DNA of 11,057 nucleotides, taken from contig CAYSUS010000170.1 in the NCBI GenBank assembly GCA_964434165.1, positions 1-11,057 on the forward strand. The letters are read 5' to 3'. Source of the stretch: CAYSUS01 sp964434165. Lineage in GTDB: Bacteria; Planctomycetota; Planctomycetia; Pirellulales; Thermoguttaceae. Within the stretch, counting starts at the first letter, position 1; every line of letters starts with the position of its first letter. This document shows, piece after piece, positions 1 to 6,281 of the stretch. Below the pieces are notes generated by a model. It was not told the origin of the DNA. It saw only the letters and a program-made list of their open reading frames with translations, and ran no database searches. Made by a program: the position numbers and the translations under genes.

Positions 1-3000
1 GATCGAGTAGATGTCGTGGTGCGGAGGGGGGGAGATCAGCGAGACGCCGGGCGTGCTGAACCGCAGGCGGGCGATCTCCTCGGTCACCTTGTGGCCGGGG
101 AGTTGGCCGCCCTCACCCGGCTTGGCCCCCTGGGCCATCTTGATCTGGAGCATGCGGGCGTTGGCCAGGTACGCGATGGTCACGCCGAACCGCCCGCTGG
201 CCACCTGCTTGATGCCGCAGTTGAGCGAGTCGCCGTTGGGGAGCGGCTTGTAGCGCTCGGGATCTTCGCCCCCTTCGCCCGTGTTGGCCATCGCGCCCAG
301 GCGGTTCATGGCCATGGCCAGGGTCTCGTGGGCCTCCTTGCTGATCGACCCGTGCGACATGGCCCCGGTGTAGAACCGCTGGACGATTTCCGCGGCCGGC
401 TCGACCTCGTCCAGGGGCACGGGATCGCCCGGCACGAAATCGAACAGCCCGCGCAGCGTGCACAGCGCGCGGCTCTGATCGTTGACCGCCCGGGCGTACT
501 CGGCGTATTTCTTGGGGTCGTTTTCGATCACCGCGTGCTGGAGGCCGGTGATGGTCTCGGGATTCCACAGGTGGCGCTCGCCGTCCAGGCGCATGTGGTA
601 CTCCCCGCCGTAGTCGAGCTCCAGCGCGCCGGGCTCGCGGGACGTGAAGGCTTCGCGGTGCCGGGCGAGGGCCTCGCGCGCGATCACGTCGATGTCCGAG
701 CCGCCGATCCGCGAGGCCGTTCCCCGGAAGTAGCGATCGACCAGCGACCGCTCCAGGCCCACCGCCTCGAACTGCTGCGCGGCGTGGTAGCTGCGGAGCG
801 TGGAGATGCCCATCTTGGACATCGTCTTGAGGATCCCCTTCTTCACCGCCTTGATGTACTGGTCGCTGAGCTCGCCGAGATCGGTCTCGCGGGGCAGATC
901 GCCCTCGGCCTGGAGCTTCTGGATCGTCTCGAAGGCCAGGTAGGGGTTGATCGCGTTGGCCCCGTACCCGCAGAGCAGGCAGAAGTGCATCACCTCGCGG
1001 GGCTCGCCGCTCTCGACGACGATGCCGGCCTCGCTGCGCATCCGCCGCTCCAGCAGCCCATGGTGCAAGGCCGCCGTGGCCAGCAGGCTGGGAATGGGGG
1101 TCTGCTCCGGCGAGATGCCCCGGTCGCTGAGGATCAGCAGCGAGGCCCCGCCGCGGATCTCCTCCTCCGCCGCATCGACCAACTCGTCCAGGGCCTCGGC
1201 CAGCGCGCGGCCCGGCTCCTCGGCGCCGGCCGGGAACACGGCCGAGAGCGTGGCCACGCGGAAGTCGTCCCGCTTGACCGAGCGGAGGCGGTCCACGTCC
1301 TCGTCGGTGAGGATGGGGTGGGGCAGCTTCAACTGCCGGCAGTGCTCGGGCGTCTCGTCGAGCAGGTTGCGCTGCTTGCCGGCGAAGGACATCAGCGACA
1401 TGACCAGCCCCTCGCGGAGCGGGTCGATGGGTGGGTTGGTGACCTGCGCGAAGAGCTGCTTGAAGTAGTTGAACAGCAGCGTGGACCGGTCGGAGAGCAC
1501 GGCCAGCGGCGTATCCGTGCCCATCGATCCGACGGGCTCCTGGCCGGTCGCGGCCATCGGCGCGACGATCATCCGCAGCTCCTCGCGGGTGTAGCCGAAG
1601 GTGCGGAGCCGCTGGGCAAGGCTCGACTGGTCGCAGCACGGGCGGGTGCGCGCGGGCTGGAACAGGCCCCGCAGCTCGATGCGGTTCTCCTCCAGCCAGC
1701 GGCGATAGGGCTTGCTGCGCGCGATCTTGCTCTTCACTTCGTTATCGACGATGATCCGCCCCTCGCGCGTATCGACCAGGAACATGCGGCCCGGCTGAAG
1801 GCGGCCCTTCTGGCGGATTTTGTCGGGCGGAAACTCGATCACGCCCACCTCGCTGGCCAGCACGACCAGGCCGTCGGTGGTGACCACGTAGCGGCTCGGA
1901 CGCAGGCCGTTGCGGTCCAGCGTGCCTCCGACCAGGCGGCCGTCGGTGAAGACCATGGCCGCGGGGCCGTCCCACGGCTCCATGATCGCCGCGTGGTACT
2001 CGTAGAACGCCCGCTTGTCCGTGCTCATGTGGTAGCGCTCGCCGAACGCCTCGGGGATCATCATCATCAGGGCGTGCGGCGCGGAGCGCCCGGCGCGGAC
2101 GAGCAGCTCCATCGTGTTGTCGAACGAGGCCGAGTCGCTCCCGCCGGGCTCGAGGATCGGGAACAGGTCCGACAGATCGTCGGCCAGGGCCGGACAGGCC
2201 ATCGTCTTCTCGTAGCCCTGCAGGCGGTTGGCGTTGCCGCGCAGCGTGTTGATCTCGCCGTTGTGGGCGATCATGCGGAACGGCTGCGCCAGCTTCCAGC
2301 TCGGGAAGGTGTTCGTGCTGTAGCGCTGGTGGACGATGCATAGCGCGGTGGCCACGCGCCGGTCCTTCAGGTCGGGGTAGTAGTCGAAGAGCTGCCAGGC
2401 GAGGAACATCCCCTTGTAGTTCAGCGTGCGGCACGACATGGAGACGACGTAGAAGTCGTCGGCCGCCGGCCCCAGGCGATGGCGGACGCGGTGCTCCGCG
2501 CGCTTGCGCACCACGTACAGCCGTCGCTCCAGCGCCGCGTCCCCAAGACCCTCTCCGGCGATGAAGAGCTGCCGGATCACCGGCTCCGCGGACCGGGCGA
2601 TGTCGCCCAGGCACGAGTTGTCGGTCGGCACGTCGCGCCATCCCAGCACGCCCAGCTCGCCCTCCGCGGCCGCCTCGCAGAGGATCGTCTCGCAGCGGGC
2701 GCGAACGGCCCGATCGTGCGGCAGGAAGACCATGGCCACGCCGTAGCTCCCGGCGGCGGGAAGCGAGACGCCCGTGCGCGCGGCCTCCTCGCCAAGCAGC
2801 TCGTGCGGGATCTGCATCAGCATGCCCGCGCCGTCGCCCGTCGATTCGTCGGCGCCGGCCGCCCCGCGGTGCTCCAGGTGGAGAAGGACCTGGCGTCCGT
2901 GCTCGACAATCCGATGGTCCCGGTGCCCGCTGAGGTGGACGACCGCCCCGATCCCGCACGCGTCGTGTTCCCAGCGCGGGTCGTAAAGGCCGCGTGGTGC

Positions 3001-3024
3001 AGGCTGAACCAAGTCGTGGTGCAT
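1..3024 (-). CDS. gltB: Glutamate synthase large subunit, C-terminus beyond the window
   Basis: GltB transfers the amide of glutamine to 2-oxoglutarate, yielding two glutamates. Ammonia is released in the N-terminal domain and used at the FMN site. The frame is open without a stop for 1008 codons and runs off the left edge; full-length family members have about 1500 residues. The N-terminal HDACGIG places the class II amidotransferase nucleophile at Cys23, so about 22 residues would be a cleaved propeptide. RYSTNTFPSW (234-243) and HNGEINTLRGN (254-264) are glutaminase-domain signatures. A central domain follows, then the start of the FMN domain with MSHGSIS and NTGEGGED near 895-915, CGIKQVASGRFGV (936-948), PGEGGQLPG near 972 and PPHHDIYSI at the edge. 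The 3Fe-4S cysteines would lie outside. The ATG at 3024 is chosen because homology begins at once and AAAGGA lies upstream. A 390-bp gap with its own promoter precedes it. The small subunit GltD is not in the window. Identification is secure. Confidence 0.96.
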   Translation of the reverse strand, partial: MHHDLVQPAPRGLYDPRWEHDACGIGAVVHLSGHRDHRIVEHGRQVLLHLEHRGAAGADESTGDGAGMLMQIPHELLGEEAARTGVSLPAAGSYGVAMVFLPHDRAVRARCETILCEAAAEGELGVLGWRDVPTDNSCLGDIARSAEPVIRQLFIAGEGLGDAALERRLYVVRKRAEHRVRHRLGPAADDFYVVSMSCRTLNYKGMFLAWQLFDYYPDLKDRRVATALCIVHQRYSTNTFPSWKLAQPFRMIAHNGEINTLRGNANRLQGYEKTMACPALADDLSDLFPILEPGGSDSASFDNTMELLVRAGRSAPHALMMMIPEAFGERYHMSTDKRAFYEYHAAIMEPWDGPAAMVFTDGRLVGGTLDRNGLRPSRYVVTTDGLVVLASEVGVIEFPPDKIRQKGRLQPGRMFLVDTREGRIIVDNEVKSKIARSKPYRRWLEENRIELRGLFQPARTRPCCDQSSLAQRLRTFGYTREELRMIVAPMAATGQEPVGSMGTDTPLAVLSDRSTLLFNYFKQLFAQVTNPPIDPLREGLVMSLMSFAGKQRNLLDETPEHCRQLKLPHPILTDEDVDRLRSVKRDDFRVATLSAVFPAGAEEPGRALAEALDELVDAAEEEIRGGASLLILSDRGISPEQTPIPSLLATAALHHGLLERRMRSEAGIVVESGEPREVMHFCLLCGYGANAINPYLAFETIQKLQAEGDLPRETDLGELSDQYIKAVKKGILKTMSKMGISTLRSYHAAQQFEAVGLERSLVDRYFRGTASRIGGSDIDVIAREALARHREAFTSREPGALELDYGGEYHMRLDGERHLWNPETITGLQHAVIENDPKKYAEYARAVNDQSRALCTLRGLFDFVPGDPVPLDEVEPAAEIVQRFYTGAMSHGSISKEAHETLAMAMNRLGAMANTGEGGEDPERYKPLPNGDSLNCGIKQVASGRFGVTIAYLANARMLQIKMAQGAKPGEGGQLPGHKVTEEIARLRFSTPGVSLISPPPHHDIYSI

Positions 3025-3055
3025 GGTGGGAGACCCGTTCCTTTGTCTCGCTGGC

Positions 3056-3072
3056 CCGGCTGAAACAGCCGG
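3056..3072 (-). promoter_or_regulatory. Hairpin in the gltB leader
   Basis: CCGGCTG and CAGCCGG form a perfect 7-bp stem with a 3-base loop, about 32 bases before the gltB start. A CGTTC upstream in the leader can pair with the GAACG that overlaps the AAAGGA ribosome-binding site. The leader could therefore enclose this hairpin and hide the ribosome-binding site. No known riboswitch class is recognised. Confidence 0.4.
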
Positions 3073-3165
3073 AGAGGTGGGATCGAGCAGGGTGGCGACC
3101 CCGGAGAGAACGCAATGCGCAGAACGTTTCCGCTCGCTTGGCGACCAGGCGGCGTGAAGCGATTT

Positions 3166-3193
3166 ATCTTACCATTAGGCAATCTAATGTCAA
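3166..3193 (-). promoter_or_regulatory. Sigma-70-type promoter of gltB
   Basis: Read on the minus strand, a perfect -35 box TTGACA (3193 to 3188) is followed after 16 bases by TAAGAT (3171 to 3166), or after 17 by AAGATA. It lies in the most AT-rich patch of the gap. Transcription would start near 3158 and give a leader of about 135 bases before the gltB ATG. The assignment rests on sequence only. Confidence 0.65.
3173..3189. promoter_or_regulatory. Palindromic operator candidate inside the gltB promoter
   Basis: CATTAG (3173-3178) and CTAATG (3184-3189) form a perfect 6-bp inverted repeat with a 5-base spacer. It fills the space between the -35 and -10 boxes and overlaps the end of the -35 box. 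A protein bound here would block RNA polymerase, so a repressor is the simplest reading. The dyad also contains a T-N11-A pattern of the kind bound by LysR-type regulators. The regulator is unknown. Confidence 0.5.
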
Positions 3194-3332
3194 TAGCGCT
3201 GCAGGATTAACGCTGCTTAGTGCGCCCGCGGGCCTGGCAGACGGCCCTTCGCAAGGAGGGATCGATTTCCCACTGTCGGAGGAGACCCCGCGACGAGGGT
3301 CGGGCACGGTTGGGCTCCTGCAAAGACGCAGA

Positions 3333-3372
3333 GGACCCACGGGAACCGCTCAGCGACGGCTCCCGCGGGTCC
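3333..3372 (-). terminator. Long hairpin behind the chemoreceptor gene, probable terminator
   Basis: GGACCC/GGGTCC, CGGGA/TCCCG and CCG/CGG stack into a stem of about 16 positions with an 8-base loop, starting 42 bases after the chemoreceptor stop. The two imperfect positions are G-U pairs in minus-strand RNA but A-C mismatches in plus-strand RNA, which supports a function in the minus-strand transcript. The downstream sequence TCTGCGTCTTTG is only weakly U-rich, so it may act as a processing or stability hairpin instead of a classical terminator. Confidence 0.6.
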
Positions 3373-3389
3373 AGGAGGGTGGGTTGTGC

Positions 3390-3404
3390 CGGGCGGTTCG
3401 CCCG
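3390..3404 (-). other. Short perfect hairpin just after the chemoreceptor stop
   Basis: CGGGCG and CGCCCG pair perfectly over 6 bp around a 3-base loop, 10 bases past the stop codon. It may assist the larger hairpin that follows. Short GC stems arise by chance in DNA of this composition. Confidence 0.35.
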
Positions 3405-3414
3405 CGCAAGGCGC

Positions 3415-5847
3415 CTACCGGATGCGGAACCTGGCGACCAGGTCCTTCATCGCGCCTGCCTGAGCGCCCAGTTCCTCGCTGGACGAGGCCATCTCCTCGC
3501 TGCCGGCCGCGTTCTGCTCGGTCACCTGGGCGATCGTCTGGATCGCGTTGGAGACCTCCTGGGCCCCCGCCGCCTGCTGCACGGCCGCCTCGGCGATGGA
3601 CGCGATCTCCTGCGCCGTGGTCTCCACGCCCTCGATGATCTCCTTGAGCGCCTTGCCGGTCTCTTCGCTGAGCACGGCCCCTTCGGCCACGCGCTCGGTC
3701 GATTCCTTGATCAGCTTGGAGATCTCGCCCGCCGCGCGGTTGCTCCGCTCGGCCAGCTTGCGGACCTCGTCGGCCACCACGGCGAAGCCCATGCCGTGCT
3801 CGCCGGCCCGGGCGGCCTCGATGGCCGCGTTGAGGGCCAGGAGGTTGGTCTGGCTGGCGATTTCCGAGATCACCTGGATGATCTCGCTGATTTGCTGGGC
3901 GCTGTCCTTGATCTGGTCCATGGCCTCGATCGACCGCTGCACGGCGTCGCCCCCGCGGTCGGCCAGGCCACTGGTCTTCCTGGCCAGCTTGTCGGCCTCC
4001 ACGGAGCGCTCCTTGACGCCGTCGATCGAGCGGGTCAGCTCCTCGACCGACGCGCTCATCTGCTCCACGCTGGCGCTTTGCGACTGGGCCCCCTGGGCGA
4101 GGCTCTGCGAGCTCTCGGCGATCACGCGCGAGCCCTCGTTGAACTGGGTGGCGCTCTCGGTCACCTGGCCGATGACCTCGGAGAGGTCTTTGAGCATGCG
4201 CCCGATGCCGGCGGCCAGCTCGTCCACGGCCTCGTCGCCCTCGACGACCACCTCGCGCGTCAGATCGCCCTCGGCCGCGGCGTTGACCACCTCGAGGAGC
4301 TGATCCACCTTGCGGCGGAGTTCGTCGGCCTTGCGGCGCTCCTCCTCCATGCGCTCCCGCTCGCTTGCGGCTTCCTCCTCCTTGCGGAGGCGTTCCTCTT
4401 CCATCCGCTCCTTCTCGCGTGCCGCCTCCTCTTCCTGGCGCCGCCGCTCGGCCTCGGCCTTCTGGCGCTCGGCCTCGGCCCGTTCCTCCTGGAGCTGCCT
4501 CTCGCGCTCGGCCGCCTGCTTGACTTCATCCATGGCCGTCTCCGTGGCCTCGACCGCCGCGTTGATGGCCACGGCCATGCGGCCGAACTCGTCCTTGCTC
4601 TGGATGTCCAGCCGTTTGGTGTAGTCCCCGGCCGCCACCTCCTCCATCACGTGCACCGTCTCGCTCAGCGGACGCGAGATGCGGTGCGCGGCCCACTGGG
4701 AGAACGCCCCGCAAAGCAGCACCGAGAGGATCGAGCCCCCGATCGCCCAGTAGAGAAGCTGGTTCGAGGCGTTGTCCACGCGGGTCAGGGCCTCCTGGAA
4801 GTCGTCCTCGTAGGCCCCGGCCCCGATGACCCAGTCCCACGGCTCGAAGTAGGTCGCGGCCGCGACCTTCCATCGGGCCGTCTCGTCGCCGGGGTTCTTC
4901 CACGGGTAACGCTCGAACGCGGACTCCCCGTTCTCGGTCTTCAGCGCCTTCTCCACGAGGCTCTGGATGAACAGGCGCCCCTCGGCGTCCTTGGCCTCCC
5001 AGATGTTCTCGCCGTCGCGCTTGCCCTGGTGGGAAATGATGTACTTGCCCTTCTGCTGGCCCGAGCCGCCCAGGACGAACACGTAGCCGGTCTTGCCGGG
5101 CACGATGTCCATGATCCCCTGGCGCAGCTCGGGCAGGTCGCCCTGCTTGATGCCGAAGTAGAGCACGCCCACGATCTCGTTCTTCGCGTCCCGCATCGGC
5201 TCGTAGGCGGTGATGTACCAGTCGTTAACCACGAACGCCCGGCCCACGTAGGTCTCGCCGCGGAGGACCCTGGAGATCACGGGGTTGGGCTGGCCGTCGG
5301 GATGGACGGCCGGGATGTACGTGCCGATGGCCCGGGTCCCGTCCGCCTTCTCGACGTTCGTGCAGACCCGCAGCATGTCGCCCTGCTCGTTCATCCGCTG
5401 GAAGATCGTGCAGGTGCCGCCCACCAGCGACTTCACCTCGTCCACGACGGGCGAGGTCTGGGCGGCGTCGCGCACCTGGCCGAGCCACTCGCCCCCCACG
5501 AGCATCTTCGGAAGCTCCACCCGCTGAACCTGCTTGGTGAACTGGTTGATCGCGTCCCAGGTCACCTTGTCCTCGTCGAAGCTGAGCTTGCCGGCGTCCC
5601 GGAGCACGTGGCGCGAGACCTTGAGGTTGTTCTGGAGCTCCTGCTCGAGACTGGCCTGGTGCGCGCGAAGCATCAGCCACACGTCCTTGGCGATCTTCGA
5701 GCACTCGCCGCGCCCCAGCTTGTCCACCTCCTCGGTCACCTGGCTGCGAAGCTGCCCCTTCTGCAGCGAGACCGCCGTGGTGATGATCACGCCCGTGAGC
5801 ACGATGCCCATCACGCTCAGCCCCAACACTTTGAACTTGAAACTCAT
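3415..5847 (-). CDS. Methyl-accepting chemotaxis protein with Cache sensor domain
   Basis: This 810-residue transmembrane chemoreceptor would control the CheA/CheW phosphorelay from an extracytoplasmic ligand signal. A membrane segment lies at about 7-28. The periplasmic sensor at about 33-350 has the hallmarks of the Cache_3-Cache_2 type: TCTIFQRMNEQGDMLRV (145-161), DGTRAIGTYIPAVHPDG (169-185), WYITAYEP, ISHQGKRDGENIW and TYFEPWDWVIGAGAYEDDF (332-350). The second membrane helix is at about 364-387 and HAMP at about 388-440. A charged Glu/Arg/Lys helix (444-516) precedes a second HAMP-like segment (517-555). The signalling hairpin tip is at about 659-702 (ASQTNLLALNAAIEAARAGE, then VVADEVRKLAERS). 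There is no C-terminal NWxxF-type CheR tether; the protein ends FRIR. The ATG at 5847 follows a strong GGAAGGGGAG and gives a clean N-terminal membrane helix. No other che genes are visible. Class is certain; ligand is unknown. Confidence 0.96.
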   Translation of the reverse strand: MSFKFKVLGLSVMGIVLTGVIITTAVSLQKGQLRSQVTEEVDKLGRGECSKIAKDVWLMLRAHQASLEQELQNNLKVSRHVLRDAGKLSFDEDKVTWDAINQFTKQVQRVELPKMLVGGEWLGQVRDAAQTSPVVDEVKSLVGGTCTIFQRMNEQGDMLRVCTNVEKADGTRAIGTYIPAVHPDGQPNPVISRVLRGETYVGRAFVVNDWYITAYEPMRDAKNEIVGVLYFGIKQGDLPELRQGIMDIVPGKTGYVFVLGGSGQQKGKYIISHQGKRDGENIWEAKDAEGRLFIQSLVEKALKTENGESAFERYPWKNPGDETARWKVAAATYFEPWDWVIGAGAYEDDFQEALTRVDNASNQLLYWAIGGSILSVLLCGAFSQWAAHRISRPLSETVHVMEEVAAGDYTKRLDIQSKDEFGRMAVAINAAVEATETAMDEVKQAAERERQLQEERAEAERQKAEAERRRQEEEAAREKERMEEERLRKEEEAASERERMEEERRKADELRRKVDQLLEVVNAAAEGDLTREVVVEGDEAVDELAAGIGRMLKDLSEVIGQVTESATQFNEGSRVIAESSQSLAQGAQSQSASVEQMSASVEELTRSIDGVKERSVEADKLARKTSGLADRGGDAVQRSIEAMDQIKDSAQQISEIIQVISEIASQTNLLALNAAIEAARAGEHGMGFAVVADEVRKLAERSNRAAGEISKLIKESTERVAEGAVLSEETGKALKEIIEGVETTAQEIASIAEAAVQQAAGAQEVSNAIQTIAQVTEQNAAGSEEMASSSEELGAQAGAMKDLVARFRIR
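4336..4443 (-). repeat. 54-bp tandem duplication within the chemoreceptor gene
   Basis: Two adjacent 54-base units (4336-4389 and 4390-4443) match at 42 of 54 positions by hand count. They encode residues 469-486 (RRQEEEAAREKERMEEER) and 487-504 (LRKEEEAASERERMEEER). A shorter seven-residue repeat, AEAERQK/AEAERRR, lies just before. The product is a highly charged, probably continuous helix between the two HAMP-like segments. In-frame repeat expansion would lengthen it in 18-residue steps. Confidence 0.75.
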
Positions 5848-5883
5848 GCAACTCCCCTTCCGAAAGCTGTCCCTCGTTGGGCT

Positions 5884-5910
5884 GCCTGCGCCCCCGGTAT
5901 ACGCGCAGGC
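5884..5910. promoter_or_regulatory. Inverted repeat upstream of the chemoreceptor gene
   Basis: GCCTGCGC (5884-5891) and GCGCAGGC (5903-5910) are a perfect 8-bp inverted repeat with an 11-base spacer containing GTATAC. It lies 37-63 bases before the chemoreceptor ATG, so it is either a leader hairpin or a protein-binding site. No clear -10/-35 pair could be fitted around it. Confidence 0.4.
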
Positions 5911-6121
5911 GGCGCGGCCAGGGCGCCGTAGAGATCGAACCCCCCTTTCCCCGACCGCCGGAAGACTCGGCCTCTGGGCGGCTCTCTCGAGGAGAACGCG
6001 CCGGATCGGGGACGCACAAGTCCGCGCTACGTGACAACCGTAGGTCAAGGAAAGCTGGCAAGGCGGCCAGACAAGGCAGAACGCTCGCCCACGGAGGAGC
6101 GACGCGCGGGCCTGGAGATGT

Positions 6122-6150
6122 CGCAAGTCTTGTGAAAACAATGACTTGCG
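6122..6150. other. Hairpin or dyad with GAAA loop between sulfatase and chemoreceptor
   Basis: CGCAAGTC (6122-6129) and GACTTGCG (6143-6150) pair perfectly. Inside, TTGT and ACAA extend the stem by 4 bp around GAAA, with one bulged base at 6142. In plus-strand RNA the loop would be a GNRA tetraloop. It sits about 130 bases past the sulfatase stop on the minus strand and has no U-tract, so it is a poor terminator. It could be a protein-binding dyad or a small RNA element. Confidence 0.45.
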
Positions 6151-6281
6151 GATCGCGGTCGGCCCCGTCCCCGCTGAGTGAAACACCTCAGTCTCGCGGA
6201 AAACCGTCCCGCAAGGGAGCCGCGCGACCGGCCGGACTGGGGGGCGATCGTCGCCTCGGGGCGGCGGGCCTCGATAGCCGC

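Larger units (their letters stand above)
3025..3414. other. Intergenic region between the chemoreceptor stop and the gltB start
   Basis: No coding sequence is supported in these 390 bases. The half next to the chemoreceptor holds two hairpins and serves as its 3' end. The middle is AT-rich and carries the gltB promoter and its palindrome. The rest is the gltB leader with a 7-bp hairpin. Reading frames that cross it are extensions of shadow frames. Confidence 0.7.
5848..6281. other. Intergenic region between the sulfatase stop and the chemoreceptor start
   Basis: No gene is supported in these 434 bases. Present are the dyad at 5884-5910, a second dyad CTACG/CGTAG at 6027-6043 next to a TTGACC (6048 to 6043, minus strand) that lacks a matching -10 box, the hairpin at 6122-6150, and a small stem CTGAG/CTCAG at 6174-6191. 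The chemoreceptor promoter should be here but I cannot place it confidently. Confidence 0.6.

Noticed and set aside
16..2343. Plus-strand open frame of 775 codons opposite gltB
   Set aside because: It is antisense to a clear gltB and its composition is the Arg/Ala/Leu/Gly/Val-rich pattern of a GC-rich shadow frame; no motif is present.
3025..3160. Glutamine riboswitch in the gltB leader
   Set aside because: CGTTC and AAGGAACG resemble fragments of the glnA RNA motif, but the conserved core segment between them is absent.
5904..5921. Sigma-54-like element TGGC-N10-TGC upstream of the chemoreceptor
   Set aside because: The spacing between the GG and GC elements is one base too long and the remaining positions do not match.
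3220..5931. Plus-strand open frame of 903 codons opposite the chemoreceptor
   Set aside because: The minus-strand reading has all chemoreceptor domains; the plus frame is a low-complexity His/Leu/Gly/Asp-rich mirror without motifs.
5930..5950. T-loop-like GGTTCGATC on the minus strand, possible tRNA
   Set aside because: The flanking bases do not form a T stem and no anticodon or acceptor arm is found.
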